From NCBI RefSeq assembly GCF_032598785.1, contig NZ_CP102984.1: a stretch of 64,000 nt of DNA; one strand, written 5' to 3'. This DNA comes from Terrisporobacter petrolearius. GTDB taxonomy: Bacteria > Bacillota > Clostridia > Peptostreptococcales > Peptostreptococcaceae. Shown piece by piece: positions 43,545-51,505 of the stretch. Numbering within the stretch: position 1 is the first letter of the stretch; each line of letters begins with the position of its first letter. Position numbers and translations under genes: made by a program. The notes under the pieces are model-generated. The model was not told the origin of the DNA. It did not search any database and saw only the letters and a list, made by a program, of their open reading frames with translations.

Positions 43545-43779
43545 TTACATGTCTATTTTTTCAACCACCATAGAAGGTATTGTAATTTCTCCGCCCATTG
43601 TAGATGTATAAGTTATCAATTCTGAGCTTTTTCCAATAACTGTTCTATAATCACAATACATTTATATTGTCATAATCTCCATTTACAGCTAATACAACTA
43701 TTTCTTGTAATTCTCCATTTATATCAACATCTATTGTATTTCTTATAACATTTGATTTTAAATCACTTAAATTAACCAT
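43545..43779 (-). pseudogene. Small protein gene with a +1 frameshift
   Basis: ATG at 43779 overlaps the lipoprotein stop and has a GGGGGAG site 4 bases upstream. The frame reads MVNLSDLKSNVIRNTIDVD... for 42 residues and stops at 43651. Removing one T in GTATTGTGA joins it to a second frame reading CDYRTVIGKSSELITYTS... to 43545, making 77 aa. The continuous sense of both halves suggests a recent one-base insertion. Family unknown. Confidence 0.55.
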
Positions 43780-44407
43780 CTAACTCCCCCTTATTTATAT
43801 TTGTTAATTTATTATATAATTCCAATAATTCTTTTGAATCTAAAAAATAATCTTTGTCTAGTTCTTGTCTTATTTTTTTTGCTTCATCATCTGAAATTTT
43901 ATATGAAGGGTCATCTGAAATGGATTCTATCATTTTTATTTCTTCATTATCTTCGTATGATAAACTTCCATCCTTATAAAGATTCATAATTTTATCAGCA
44001 AAAGCTAATTTCGTCTTCGCTAAAAGGAAATTGTATTTTATTACCATAAATTTAATGTCTTCTTCCTCTTGAGTCGTACCCTTATATTCAACCATATAAT
44101 CATGGAATTTTGATAATTCATCTAATGATATTTTATTTAAATCTTTAGTTAATTCATTTATTTCTTTCTGATAATTAGCCAATTTTTTACAAAATTCATC
44201 TATTCTTTCCTGATCATCAATACCCCAAATTAAACTACTATAAAGAATTATATTGTCAAGTGTTTCACTTGCATTATTCAAATTATAATTTATACTGTCT
44301 TCTTGTCTTCCGTATTCATCTATGTCTTCTCTACTCATTTTTCCACAACCAACCATTAAACTTCCACATAAACCTAAAATCAATCCTAAGCTTAATATTT
44401 TTTTCAT
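43772..44407 (-). CDS. Putative lipoprotein of the element
   Basis: 211 aa. Signal peptide of type II: KK at the start, hydrophobic stretch and lipobox MVGC with C21. The mature part is acidic and helical (coiled-coil-like), with no known domain. It would sit on the outer face of the membrane. It is coupled to the overlapping 77-aa gene and preceded by a 380-bp leader with stable hairpins. Possible roles include exclusion or surface sensing; none is shown. Confidence 0.8.
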   Translation of the reverse strand: MKKILSLGLILGLCGSLMVGCGKMSREDIDEYGRQEDSINYNLNNASETLDNIILYSSLIWGIDDQERIDEFCKKLANYQKEINELTKDLNKISLDELSKFHDYMVEYKGTTQEEEDIKFMVIKYNFLLAKTKLAFADKIMNLYKDGSLSYEDNEEIKMIESISDDPSYKISDDEAKKIRQELDKDYFLDSKELLELYNKLTNINKGELDG

Positions 44408-44790
44408 TCCTACACCCCTTTTATGTTACTTCTTTCAATTGTAATTCTTTTCATTAATTCAGTATTTTAAAATTTAATACAATCCATATGACCTACCTCC
44501 ATACCCAGCTACAGAAGGATAAACCTTCTTTGCTACCCTACTAAGGGTAATTTATAATTGTGATTACATAGGTTACAAAAACTAGAAAGTCAAATTACTC
44601 TTATTATATTTTCGGAACTCGTGCCACTTTTTCATATATCATTTTTACTAATTTTTCTGTAAAAATACAATATAAGTTAACCATTTTTTCACATGCTATT
44701 AAATAATTAATTTTATGGACAAGACAATACTTTTTTCACTATAAGTTTTGTAAATTTAATAAATTCTAAATTGCCAAAATTCTAGAAATG
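44408..44790. other. 383-bp leader/intergenic region in the element
   Basis: No supported coding sequence. The right half is AT-rich with no clear signal; the left half contains the structured segment described separately and a GGAGG ribosome-like site at about 44495 followed by a six-codon frame (MDCIKF). Confidence 0.5.
44485..44582 (-). ncRNA. Structured leader RNA, faintly c-di-GMP-I-like
   Basis: Read leftward: ACCTA ... hairpin TACCCT-TAGT-AGGGTA, junction GCAAAG, hairpin AGAAGG-TTTAT-CCTTCT, then GTAGCTGGGTATGG and GGTAGGT, the last closing with ACCTA. GGGTAGCAAAG and TAGCTGGGTA recall the GGGACGCAAAG and GGTAGCNGGGT parts of c-di-GMP-I aptamers, but the GNRA loop and the GGCAAACC segment are missing. 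It precedes the lipoprotein gene. Confidence 0.3.
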
Positions 44791-46272
44791 TTATTTTCTT
44801 ATTCTTTTTTTCTTAAATACTGTGCAAGTAATTCTATCTTGTTTACATTTAACTATGTCATTATAATTATCACACTTTTTTATTCTTTCATCATTCTTTC
44901 TTAATCTCTCATTATTTATAATAAACTCTAAATGTCTATCATTTATAATATTTTTCCATGATATAGGGTTTCTTTTTTCATTTCTTAATCCTAAATAGTT
45001 AGCATAAGTAGTTATTTCATTCTTTTGCTCAGATGTAAAAATAGCTATATTAATCCACTTTTCATTTATGTATTCTATTAATTTTTGACTCGATTTTCTG
45101 TCACTATATTTTAGATAATTTATATTTTCATCAAAAATTTTATATTCCTTAAAATAATTCTTATCATAGTTATAAAAATAATTATTAAACTTTTTCATTT
45201 GCTTTTCTTCTATCGCATTCATTGAATTTCCATATTTATATTTACTCAATATATATAAATTTTTAATATTACCTCTATACCTTCCTGCAAATTGTATAAC
45301 ATCAGTAACAAGCGATGAACATACTATTACATTATCAATTTTAACTTTATCACTATCAAATTCAAATCCTTCCCTTGAACAACTTGTACCAAAAAAATAT
45401 TGTACATCATCTCGTAAACTTTTATTATCTATAATATATTTTTTATCTTCATCTGATATTTCTTTAATTTTTTTATTATAGCAACTATCTAATACTTTAT
45501 TATCTGATATAGCAATCATACATTTATTTTCATATTTATTTCTTAGTTCTACAATTTTCTTTATATCATCAGTCATAACTATTGTTTTACCTGTTATGTC
45601 ATCTAAAATAGAATTTAAATAGATTGATTTACTTATATATATTTTTTCTAATACTTTATACTTAAAAAATGGTTCATCAAGAATATAATTCATCTTCACA
45701 TGAAAAGTTTCTTTCTTTACTAAGTGGTCTGTTGCTGTCACTCCAACCAAAAACGTATTATTACTTTTTTTACTTAAAGTTTTAAATATAAAATCTAAAA
45801 TATTATTCATTATACTTATATAACTTCTATCACTTATTAAAGCATGGCATTCATCAAATATAATAATTCTTAATTTATCAGCTAATTTATCTTTTATACA
45901 CATATCAAATTGATTATAAGTCATTATTGCTATTTTATTTCTATACTCCCTACTAAGATTAAATATATCTTTCTTTATTAATTCTGATTGCGTTAATAGT
46001 TCACATGCCCATTCAGATAACGGTTTTAATTTATCTTTGTATTTAATATCATTTAATTGCTGTAACTTTGTTATTTTCCTACTTGTAACAAACCAAACTT
46101 CATAGCCCTCTATATTCTTATTAAATTGTTTATTTACCATATTTATCAATTGATTTATTGCAAAATAACTCTTACCAGTTCCACAACCTGATACAATTAA
46201 GTTAAATTCATCTAATTTTAACCTTGAAACGTCTATTAAATCACTTACTGTTAATTCTTTATTATCCCTCAT
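44791..46272 (-). CDS. SF2 helicase-like P-loop ATPase of the element
   Basis: 493 aa. Walker A SGCGTGKS (G29-S35), Walker B FDECHAL near 140, motif III-like VTATD near 183 and motif VI-like QFAGRYRG near 326 set out a two-RecA-lobe superfamily 2 enzyme. The last 150 residues are basic and unassigned. It resembles origin-binding or plasmid-type helicases more than restriction subunits. It lies 46 bp after the integrase gene. Likely roles are element replication or DNA processing; a defence role cannot be excluded. Confidence 0.75.
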   Translation of the reverse strand: MRDNKELTVSDLIDVSRLKLDEFNLIVSGCGTGKSYFAINQLINMVNKQFNKNIEGYEVWFVTSRKITKLQQLNDIKYKDKLKPLSEWACELLTQSELIKKDIFNLSREYRNKIAIMTYNQFDMCIKDKLADKLRIIIFDECHALISDRSYISIMNNILDFIFKTLSKKSNNTFLVGVTATDHLVKKETFHVKMNYILDEPFFKYKVLEKIYISKSIYLNSILDDITGKTIVMTDDIKKIVELRNKYENKCMIAISDNKVLDSCYNKKIKEISDEDKKYIIDNKSLRDDVQYFFGTSCSREGFEFDSDKVKIDNVIVCSSLVTDVIQFAGRYRGNIKNLYILSKYKYGNSMNAIEEKQMKKFNNYFYNYDKNYFKEYKIFDENINYLKYSDRKSSQKLIEYINEKWINIAIFTSEQKNEITTYANYLGLRNEKRNPISWKNIINDRHLEFIINNERLRKNDERIKKCDNYNDIVKCKQDRITCTVFKKKRIRK

Positions 46273-46318
46273 GTATACCCCCCATTTAAACAGTCAAATT
46301 TCTTATTAAATTAATACT

Positions 46319-46663
46319 TTACAAATTCATTAAAGGACTTGTTTCTGTTCCTAATTCAACTATTTTCATATCTTGTAAACCTTCTAAATATCTCTTTGTT
46401 ATGCTTATGTCATCATGACCTAATAATCTACTCAATGAATATACATCTAGTCCATTTCTTAATTGTGATTGTGCATAATAATGCCTACAAGTGTGAGGAC
46501 TAGTTCTAATTTCATCTCTTACAACTCCATTACATGCTAGTTTAACAATCCTTTCAATAGCCTCTATTGTTAATGGTCTATTTCTAAAACTCAAAAAATA
46601 ATTATCATAGTATAATGCATTATCTTTTAGATAACTACTTCTAATTCTTTCATATTTAATCAT
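46319..46663 (-). CDS. Tyrosine integrase, C-terminal part
   Basis: 114 aa carrying the second half of the catalytic domain: HTCRH (His and second Arg), LLGHDD (His) and KRYLE (nucleophile Tyr). Its ATG overlaps the stop of the upstream part as TAATG and it lies in the -1 frame relative to it. No ribosome site precedes the ATG. It may be read through a -1 slip at the A AAA AAG heptamer, by coupled re-initiation, or not at all. Confidence 0.85.
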   Translation of the reverse strand: MIKYERIRSSYLKDNALYYDNYFLSFRNRPLTIEAIERIVKLACNGVVRDEIRTSPHTCRHYYAQSQLRNGLDVYSLSRLLGHDDISITKRYLEGLQDMKIVELGTETSPLMNL

Positions 46664-47217
46664 TACTTTTTTAACTTAGGACTTATTGGTACTATTCTTT
46701 CCTTTCTACCTTTTCCAAAAATATAAATAGTCGTTTCCTTTACATCTATACTTTTTATATTACATAACTCTGAACACCTTATTCCTGTATCAATTAAGAC
46801 AGACATTATGCACTTATTTCTTGCATTAATATAACTATCCATAGAATAATAACTAATTATTTTTTTAACTTCTACATCTGTAAAAGTTTGAATTATAGTC
46901 TTTTTCACCTTTAACCAAGATACTTTTTTACATATATTCAAGCAATATTCTTCCTTTTGACAGTAATTATAGAAACTTCTAATATTCTTAAGAATTGTAT
47001 TAATATAACTTTCACTTAAACCTTTTGACTTTAAGAAACTCAAGTATTTCTTTATATGAATATGATTTAGTTCTTCTAGTTGAGATATATTTAATTCATT
47101 ATTGCAATATACACACCACCTATTTAAATTGTTTTTATAACCTTTTATTGTTCTTTCCGTGTAATTTCTACATTTAATGTCATAAATATACTCTTTAATA
47201 ATATTCTCTAATAACAA
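46663..47217 (-). CDS. Tyrosine integrase, N-terminal part
   Basis: 184 aa with the SAM-like core-binding domain (about 1-95) and the first half of the catalytic domain: TGIRCSELCNIK (first catalytic Arg) and GKGRKERIVPIS (catalytic Lys). It ends ...SPKLKK-stop at A AAA AAG TAA. Fusion in the -1 frame gives a normal 299-aa XerC/D-like integrase with all six catalytic residues. It is next to the yebC att site, as expected of the element integrase. Confidence 0.88.
   Translation of the reverse strand: MLLENIIKEYIYDIKCRNYTERTIKGYKNNLNRWCVYCNNELNISQLEELNHIHIKKYLSFLKSKGLSESYINTILKNIRSFYNYCQKEEYCLNICKKVSWLKVKKTIIQTFTDVEVKKIISYYSMDSYINARNKCIMSVLIDTGIRCSELCNIKSIDVKETTIYIFGKGRKERIVPISPKLKK
46666..46672 (-). 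promoter_or_regulatory. A AAA AAG slippery heptamer in the integrase gene
   Basis: Read leftward, in frame as TTA AAA AAG TAA. This is the heptamer used for -1 frameshifting in bacterial dnaX and IS elements, and the stop follows at once. No strong Shine-Dalgarno stimulator at 10-14 bases and no close stem-loop is seen, so efficiency is uncertain. Confidence 0.5.
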
Positions 47218-47257
47218 AAAAACACCTCCTTATTAATCTGTACATCTTAATTAAAAG

Positions 47258-47269
47258 TTTGTACATCAT
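47258..47269. repeat. Second repeated motif near the att site
   Basis: TTTGTACATCAT, identical to 47445-47456 inside the att repeat; a shorter copy TGTACATC is at 47239-47246. Possible recombinase or accessory-factor sites. Confidence 0.4.
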
Positions 47270-47288
47270 AATAAGAAAGTGTTTTGTA

Positions 47289-47321
47289 TATTCCGTAATT
47301 AAGACAGTGTATTCCATAATT
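47289..47321. repeat. Putative integrase arm sites, right end
   Basis: TATTCCGTAATT (47289-47300) and TATTCCATAATT (47310-47321), 21 bp apart, two helical turns. The first is exactly repeated at the other end of the element. Confidence 0.5.
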
Positions 47322-47415
47322 ATTTTATTAATATTTCATACATATTACTTAATTATCACATATTCAAGCTATTTTTTAACTTTTAATATATCAAATTCAT
47401 TGAAATTTCAATATA

Positions 47416-48132
47416 TTATGCTTGTTCCCAGTTATGGAATACATTTTGTACATCATCGTCATCTTCAAGTAAGTCTATTAATTTTTCCATAGATTTAACT
47501 TGACCTTCTTCTGATAGTACAGTTGTAGTCTGAGGCACTAATTTTACATCAGCAGATACAAATTCATATCCTTTTTCTACTAGTGCATCTTTAACCATAT
47601 TGAAGTCTTCTGGAGTTGTTACAACTTCGAATCCATCTTCTTCTGTTATTATATCATCTGCTCCAGCTTCTAAAGCATCGTCCATTAGTTGATCTTCAGA
47701 CACACCTTCAGCAGCTATTAATATTTGTCCTTTTCTACCGAACATAAATCCAACACAACCAGTAGTACCTAAGTTACCACCGTTTTTGTCAAAGTAGTAT
47801 CTCATATTACCAGCAGTTCTGTTTTTATTATCTGTTAATGTTTCAACTATAACAGCTACTCCACCTGGTCCATATCCTTCGTAAGTGTTTTTGAAGTAGT
47901 CTTCACCTGCACCAGCTCCAGCACCTTTTGCTATAGCTCTATTTATATTATCATTTGGCATATTATCAGCTTTAGCCTTGTCTATAGCTGTTTTTAAAGC
48001 TGCATTGTATTCTGGATCTCCTCCACCTTCTTTAGCTGCAACAGCTATAGCTCTTGCGTGCTTAGTGAATATTGCTCCTCTTTTTGCATCTTGTTTACCT
48101 TTTCTATTGATAATGTTACCTATACGACCCAT
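47416..48132 (-). CDS. yebC: YebC/PmpR-family protein
   Basis: 238 aa, full length. YebC-type proteins act as transcription regulators or, as shown for one branch, as ribosome-associated factors easing translation of proline runs. The opening MGRIGNIINRKGKQDAKRG and the block GPGGVAVIVETLTDNKNRTA are diagnostic. The last 50 codons lie in the 158-bp att repeat and the final WEQA is coded by the integrated element; the host's own ending was WEITE. It is therefore intact but chimeric. Confidence 0.95.
   Translation of the reverse strand: MGRIGNIINRKGKQDAKRGAIFTKHARAIAVAAKEGGGDPEYNAALKTAIDKAKADNMPNDNINRAIAKGAGAGAGEDYFKNTYEGYGPGGVAVIVETLTDNKNRTAGNMRYYFDKNGGNLGTTGCVGFMFGRKGQILIAAEGVSEDQLMDDALEAGADDIITEEDGFEVVTTPEDFNMVKDALVEKGYEFVSADVKLVPQTTTVLSEEGQVKSMEKLIDLLEDDDDVQNVFHNWEQA
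47425..47582. repeat. 158-bp direct repeat, proximal att site in yebC
   Basis: Matches 40980-41137 at 157 of 158 positions. It contains TTATGGAATA and TTTGTACATCAT, both repeated in the flanking element ends. Confidence 0.93.
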
Positions 48133-48258
48133 AGTTCCACTCCTTATTTCTTATGTGTTCACCACATTAAAATTAAATCTTATTAACACCGTAAATTTTA
48201 ACATAAAAAATCAAATTAGTAAATGTATGTACTTATTATTAATATTTCTATATTAAAT

Positions 48259-49014
48259 TTAATCAAATATTGGTGGTTTAGGAGCAACTTGTCTCTTATG
48301 TTCGCTAATTCTATGAAGTCTATCTATTATTTCTAAATCCTTCTGAGGAACTTCATCTCTTTTTCCTTCAACTACTTTGTCTATCATATTATAAGTTGTC
48401 CCCATTTCATTTTCATCAGTTTGGCCTTCCCACAAACCTGCTGATGGAGCTTTGTTTATTACATCATCGTGTACTCCAAGCTCTTTTGCCCATTCATAAA
48501 CTTCAGATTTTGTTAAATTTGCAAGAGGTACTAAATCTACTCCACCATCTCCGTATTTAGTAAAGTAACCAGTATGAACCTCTGCTGCATTATCTGTTCC
48601 CACAACTAAATAGCCTAAATCATTTGCAACAGTATATAATGTGCACATTCTAACTCTAGCTCGTAAGTTGGAATCTGCTGTTCTTTGTCCATCTGGATTA
48701 AATAAGTTTTTTTCTTTCAATGCGTTTAACGCTGTATTTCTAATTTCCATTTGTGGTTGTGTTAAATCAAGATCTATATAATCAATTTTACATCCGTCAA
48801 TTACTTTAAGTGCATCTTCTCTATCTTTTGGATTGCTATTTATGCTCATTATAACACCTATAGAATTATCCGGACATGCTCTTTTTATAAGGTTTGCAAC
48901 AACTGCTGAATCTATTCCTCCTGAAACTCCAACTACTAATCCTTTGCAGTTAGCTTCCTTTACTTTTTCTCTCAGCCATTCAACAGTTTTTTTAATTTTT
49001 TCACTTCTGTTCAT
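48259..49014 (-). CDS. nadE: Ammonia-dependent NAD synthetase
   Basis: 251 aa from the ATG at 49014 (AAAGGGG 7 bases upstream). It amidates deamido-NAD with ammonia. P-loop SGGIDSAVVA is near residue 40, with VVGTDNAAEVHTGYFTKYGDGGVD and KAPSAGLWEGQTDE later. No glutaminase domain, so it uses free ammonia. It is upstream of yebC in the same direction but 125 bp away. Confidence 0.95.
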   Translation of the reverse strand: MNRSEKIKKTVEWLREKVKEANCKGLVVGVSGGIDSAVVANLIKRACPDNSIGVIMSINSNPKDREDALKVIDGCKIDYIDLDLTQPQMEIRNTALNALKEKNLFNPDGQRTADSNLRARVRMCTLYTVANDLGYLVVGTDNAAEVHTGYFTKYGDGGVDLVPLANLTKSEVYEWAKELGVHDDVINKAPSAGLWEGQTDENEMGTTYNMIDKVVEGKRDEVPQKDLEIIDRLHRISEHKRQVAPKPPIFD

Positions 49015-49173
49015 AATTTTGCCCCTTTCACTAAACATTTCTAAGTCTATTATAGCATATATCCTTATTATGTTTTGTATACATTATATTAAATAATCTT
49101 TTAACAAAATTTCATTATTTATTAAATAAAATTCTTGTTTTGGTTAAAACTAATTCAAGGTAGGTGAATTTTT

Positions 49174-49542
49174 ATGAAAAAACAATCCACGCCTTTTAAT
49201 ATTAAAAATTCTGTAATAGGTTTATTTACCGGATTTATCAATGGCGTTTTTGGTTCTGGTGGTGGAACCTTATTAGTTCCCATACTAAATAATATTTTAA
49301 AAGTAGAAGAGCATAAATCCCACTCTACTGCTCTTGCAGTAATTATATTCTTGTCTACAACTAGTTCAGTTATTTACATATCAAAAGGTACCTTCGATAT
49401 AAATTTAACTGTACAAGCAGCTATAGGCAGCATAATTGGTGGTATTGTTGGTGCAAAACTTTTAACTAAGGTAAATGGCAAGTTTTTAAGAATTGGATTT
49501 GGAGTAGTAATGATAATTGCAGCATGTAGGATGGTGTTTTAA
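49174..49542 (+). CDS. TauE/SafE-family half transporter, N-terminal half
   Basis: 122 aa with four membrane helices and the GVFGSGGGTLLVP motif near residue 27. TauE/SafE (TSUP) proteins of about 250 aa move sulfite, sulfonates and other anions; this is half that length. Its stop overlaps the next start (TAATG), so the two halves are made together and probably form one eight-helix transporter. Confidence 0.85.
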   Translation: MKKQSTPFNIKNSVIGLFTGFINGVFGSGGGTLLVPILNNILKVEEHKSHSTALAVIIFLSTTSSVIYISKGTFDINLTVQAAIGSIIGGIVGAKLLTKVNGKFLRIGFGVVMIIAACRMVF

Positions 49543-49907
49543 TGCTTGTTAGTATAATTGGATTTTTTGCTGGAATTATTGGTGGAATGGGAATGGGCGG
49601 TGGTACCATACTGATTCCCGCCTTGGTCTTATTGGCAAATATAGACCCTAAGTTAGCACAAAGTATAAACTTAATTTCTTCCATACCCATGACTATTGCA
49701 GCATTAATTATCCACATAAGAAATAAAAACGTGGAATATGAACTAGTACTTCCCATAGCCATATTCGGTATGGCAGCTGCCATGGGTGGTTCTTTATTAG
49801 CTGAATATCTAAACTCAGAAATACTACAAAAAGCCTTTGGAGTATTTTTATTTTTCATAGGACTATATGAAATAAAAAAAGGTATTTATGATAACAATAA
49901 TAAATAA
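49542..49907 (+). CDS. TauE/SafE-family half transporter, C-terminal half
   Basis: 121 aa, four helices, with its own GIIGGMGMGGGTILIPAL motif near residue 13, the mirror of the motif in the preceding gene. The two-gene arrangement reflects the internal repeat of the family. No ribosome site other than coupling to the upstream stop. Substrate unknown. Confidence 0.85.
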   Translation: MLVSIIGFFAGIIGGMGMGGGTILIPALVLLANIDPKLAQSINLISSIPMTIAALIIHIRNKNVEYELVLPIAIFGMAAAMGGSLLAEYLNSEILQKAFGVFLFFIGLYEIKKGIYDNNNK

Positions 49908-49910
49908 AAA

Positions 49911-49942
49911 AGGTACTATATCTTTCACAAGATCTAGTACCT
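49911..49942. terminator. Bidirectional terminator
   Basis: AGGTACTATATCTT / AAGATCTAGTACCT between the convergent transporter and TPR genes. Confidence 0.85.
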
Positions 49943-49948
49943 AGTATT

Positions 49949-51442
49949 TTATTTTAAGTTTTCTTCCAACTGAGACACCATAGAGAAATCTTTTATTGCC
50001 TCATCATAATTTCCCATATTACAATAAGCATCCCCTCTATTTTGATATGCTTTTAAATCATCTGGATCTATTTCTATGGATTTTGTAAAATCAGATATAG
50101 CATTATCATATTTTTTCAGTTCACAATACGCTAAACCTCTATAGTAATAGGATATAGAACTTTGAAGCAAACTTAATGAAGAAGTAAAGTCATCTATAGC
50201 TTCTTCATATTCCTCAAGCTCTAAATTTATCATACCTCTTACATCATATATCCTAAACTCTTGAGAATTGTAACTTAAAGCAGTGGTCAAATCTTTTTTC
50301 GCCCCTTCCAAATCTCTTATTAGTGATTTAGAGGTACCTCTATTATAATAAATATTTTCATCTTTATAATCTAATTCAATAGCTTTTGTAAAATCTTTTA
50401 TTGCTTCTTCATATCTTTCTAAATTGTCTAATGCAATAGCTCTTTTATAATAAGCCTTTGCATTATCATGATTTAAATATAACACTTCATTAAGATCTTT
50501 TATTGCTTCTTTATAATTATCTATTTTTAAATTAACCAAAGCTCTACCATAGTAGGCTTGCTCATATTCACTATTTATTTCTAACGCTGTATTAAAATAT
50601 TCTATAGCCTCATAATACTCCTCTAATAAATAGTAAGAAAAACCTGCATAATAGTATACATCTGCAAAGTCTTGATTAATATCAATAGCATTTTTATAGT
50701 CTTTTAGTGCTTCTTCATGTCTTTCTAAAAGTGAATAAGCAATTCCTCTATTATAATATAGTCTATCATCAAATTTTTCTAACTCTATGGCTTTTGTAAA
50801 ATCTGATATGGCATCTTCATATCTAGCTATTCTACTATAGTTTCTTCCTCGATTATAATATGCACTAATATCGTTTTGATCCAGGTTTAAAGCCTTTGTA
50901 TAACAGTCTATAGCTTTTATATATTTTTTTAGTTTAGAATAACAAACGCCCATATTATAATGAACTACTTCATAATTCTCATCAATCTCTATAGCTTTTT
51001 TATAATTCTGTAAAGCGTCATAATAATAACCTTGTCTAGATAAACAAACGCCTTTACATCTATATGCCTCTTTATATTTATTATCAAGCTGAATAGTTTT
51101 ATCAAAATCTTTTATTGCATCTTCATATCTTTCAAACTCTATATATAAATTTCCTCTAAAATAGTACCCTATAGGTTCACATTTGTATGCTTCAATGATT
51201 TTATTGGCATAGTAAATTTTTTCATTAATTTCGCTTTCTATATTTATGTGATTTAAAATATCTTGAATAAATAATTTCTTTTCTAAGTAACTTACTTTTG
51301 CATTTAATTCTTTTATCTTGTTCTCTTTACTTTTTTCAGTAGAATACCTATTGTATTTTTTTCTATTAATTCTTGTGACTATCATTATGATAAAATACAT
51401 TAATAAATTACATAAAATAATTAATACTATATTCTTTAACAT
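49949..51442 (-). CDS. Membrane-anchored protein with twelve TPR repeats
   Basis: 497 aa. One N-terminal helix (about 5-22) anchors it, followed by a short coiled coil and then twelve consecutive 34-residue tetratricopeptide repeats from about residue 88 to the end (patterns such as AYYNRGRNYSRIARYEDAI). TPR arrays bind partner proteins or peptides. Neighbours do not reveal a partner. Repeats are regular, so the protein is probably a rigid superhelix on the cytoplasmic side or outside depending on topology. Confidence 0.92.
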   Translation of the reverse strand: MLKNIVLIILCNLLMYFIIMIVTRINRKKYNRYSTEKSKENKIKELNAKVSYLEKKLFIQDILNHINIESEINEKIYYANKIIEAYKCEPIGYYFRGNLYIEFERYEDAIKDFDKTIQLDNKYKEAYRCKGVCLSRQGYYYDALQNYKKAIEIDENYEVVHYNMGVCYSKLKKYIKAIDCYTKALNLDQNDISAYYNRGRNYSRIARYEDAISDFTKAIELEKFDDRLYYNRGIAYSLLERHEEALKDYKNAIDINQDFADVYYYAGFSYYLLEEYYEAIEYFNTALEINSEYEQAYYGRALVNLKIDNYKEAIKDLNEVLYLNHDNAKAYYKRAIALDNLERYEEAIKDFTKAIELDYKDENIYYNRGTSKSLIRDLEGAKKDLTTALSYNSQEFRIYDVRGMINLELEEYEEAIDDFTSSLSLLQSSISYYYRGLAYCELKKYDNAISDFTKSIEIDPDDLKAYQNRGDAYCNMGNYDEAIKDFSMVSQLEENLK

Positions 51443-51505
51443 AGCTACCCCCAGTAATGTATCTTTTCATTATAAATTAGTTTACTTTCCTTTTTATAAA
51501 CTAAT

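Larger units (their letters stand above)
40980..47582 (-). mobile_element. 6,445-bp integrative element in the 3' end of yebC
   Basis: Bounded by 158-bp direct repeats of the yebC 3' end. From the integrase side leftward it carries a two-part tyrosine integrase, an SF2 helicase-like ATPase, a lipoprotein, a frameshifted small gene, a serine recombinase and a degenerate tyrosine recombinase. All genes face left. The crossover lies inside the repeat, so exact ends cannot be set. No phage structural, conjugation, toxin or resistance gene is seen. It restores yebC with a slightly changed last few residues, as gene-3'-end integrators do. Confidence 0.9.

Noticed and set aside
44408..44455. 14-codon frame (MKRITIERSNIKGV) just before the lipoprotein
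   Set aside because: No ribosome site; its last codons are simply the lipoprotein's own Shine-Dalgarno region.
42694..46272. Interpreting the element as a toxin-antitoxin or restriction system
   Set aside because: No nuclease, methylase or toxin pair is recognisable; the helicase-like ATPase alone does not define a defence system.
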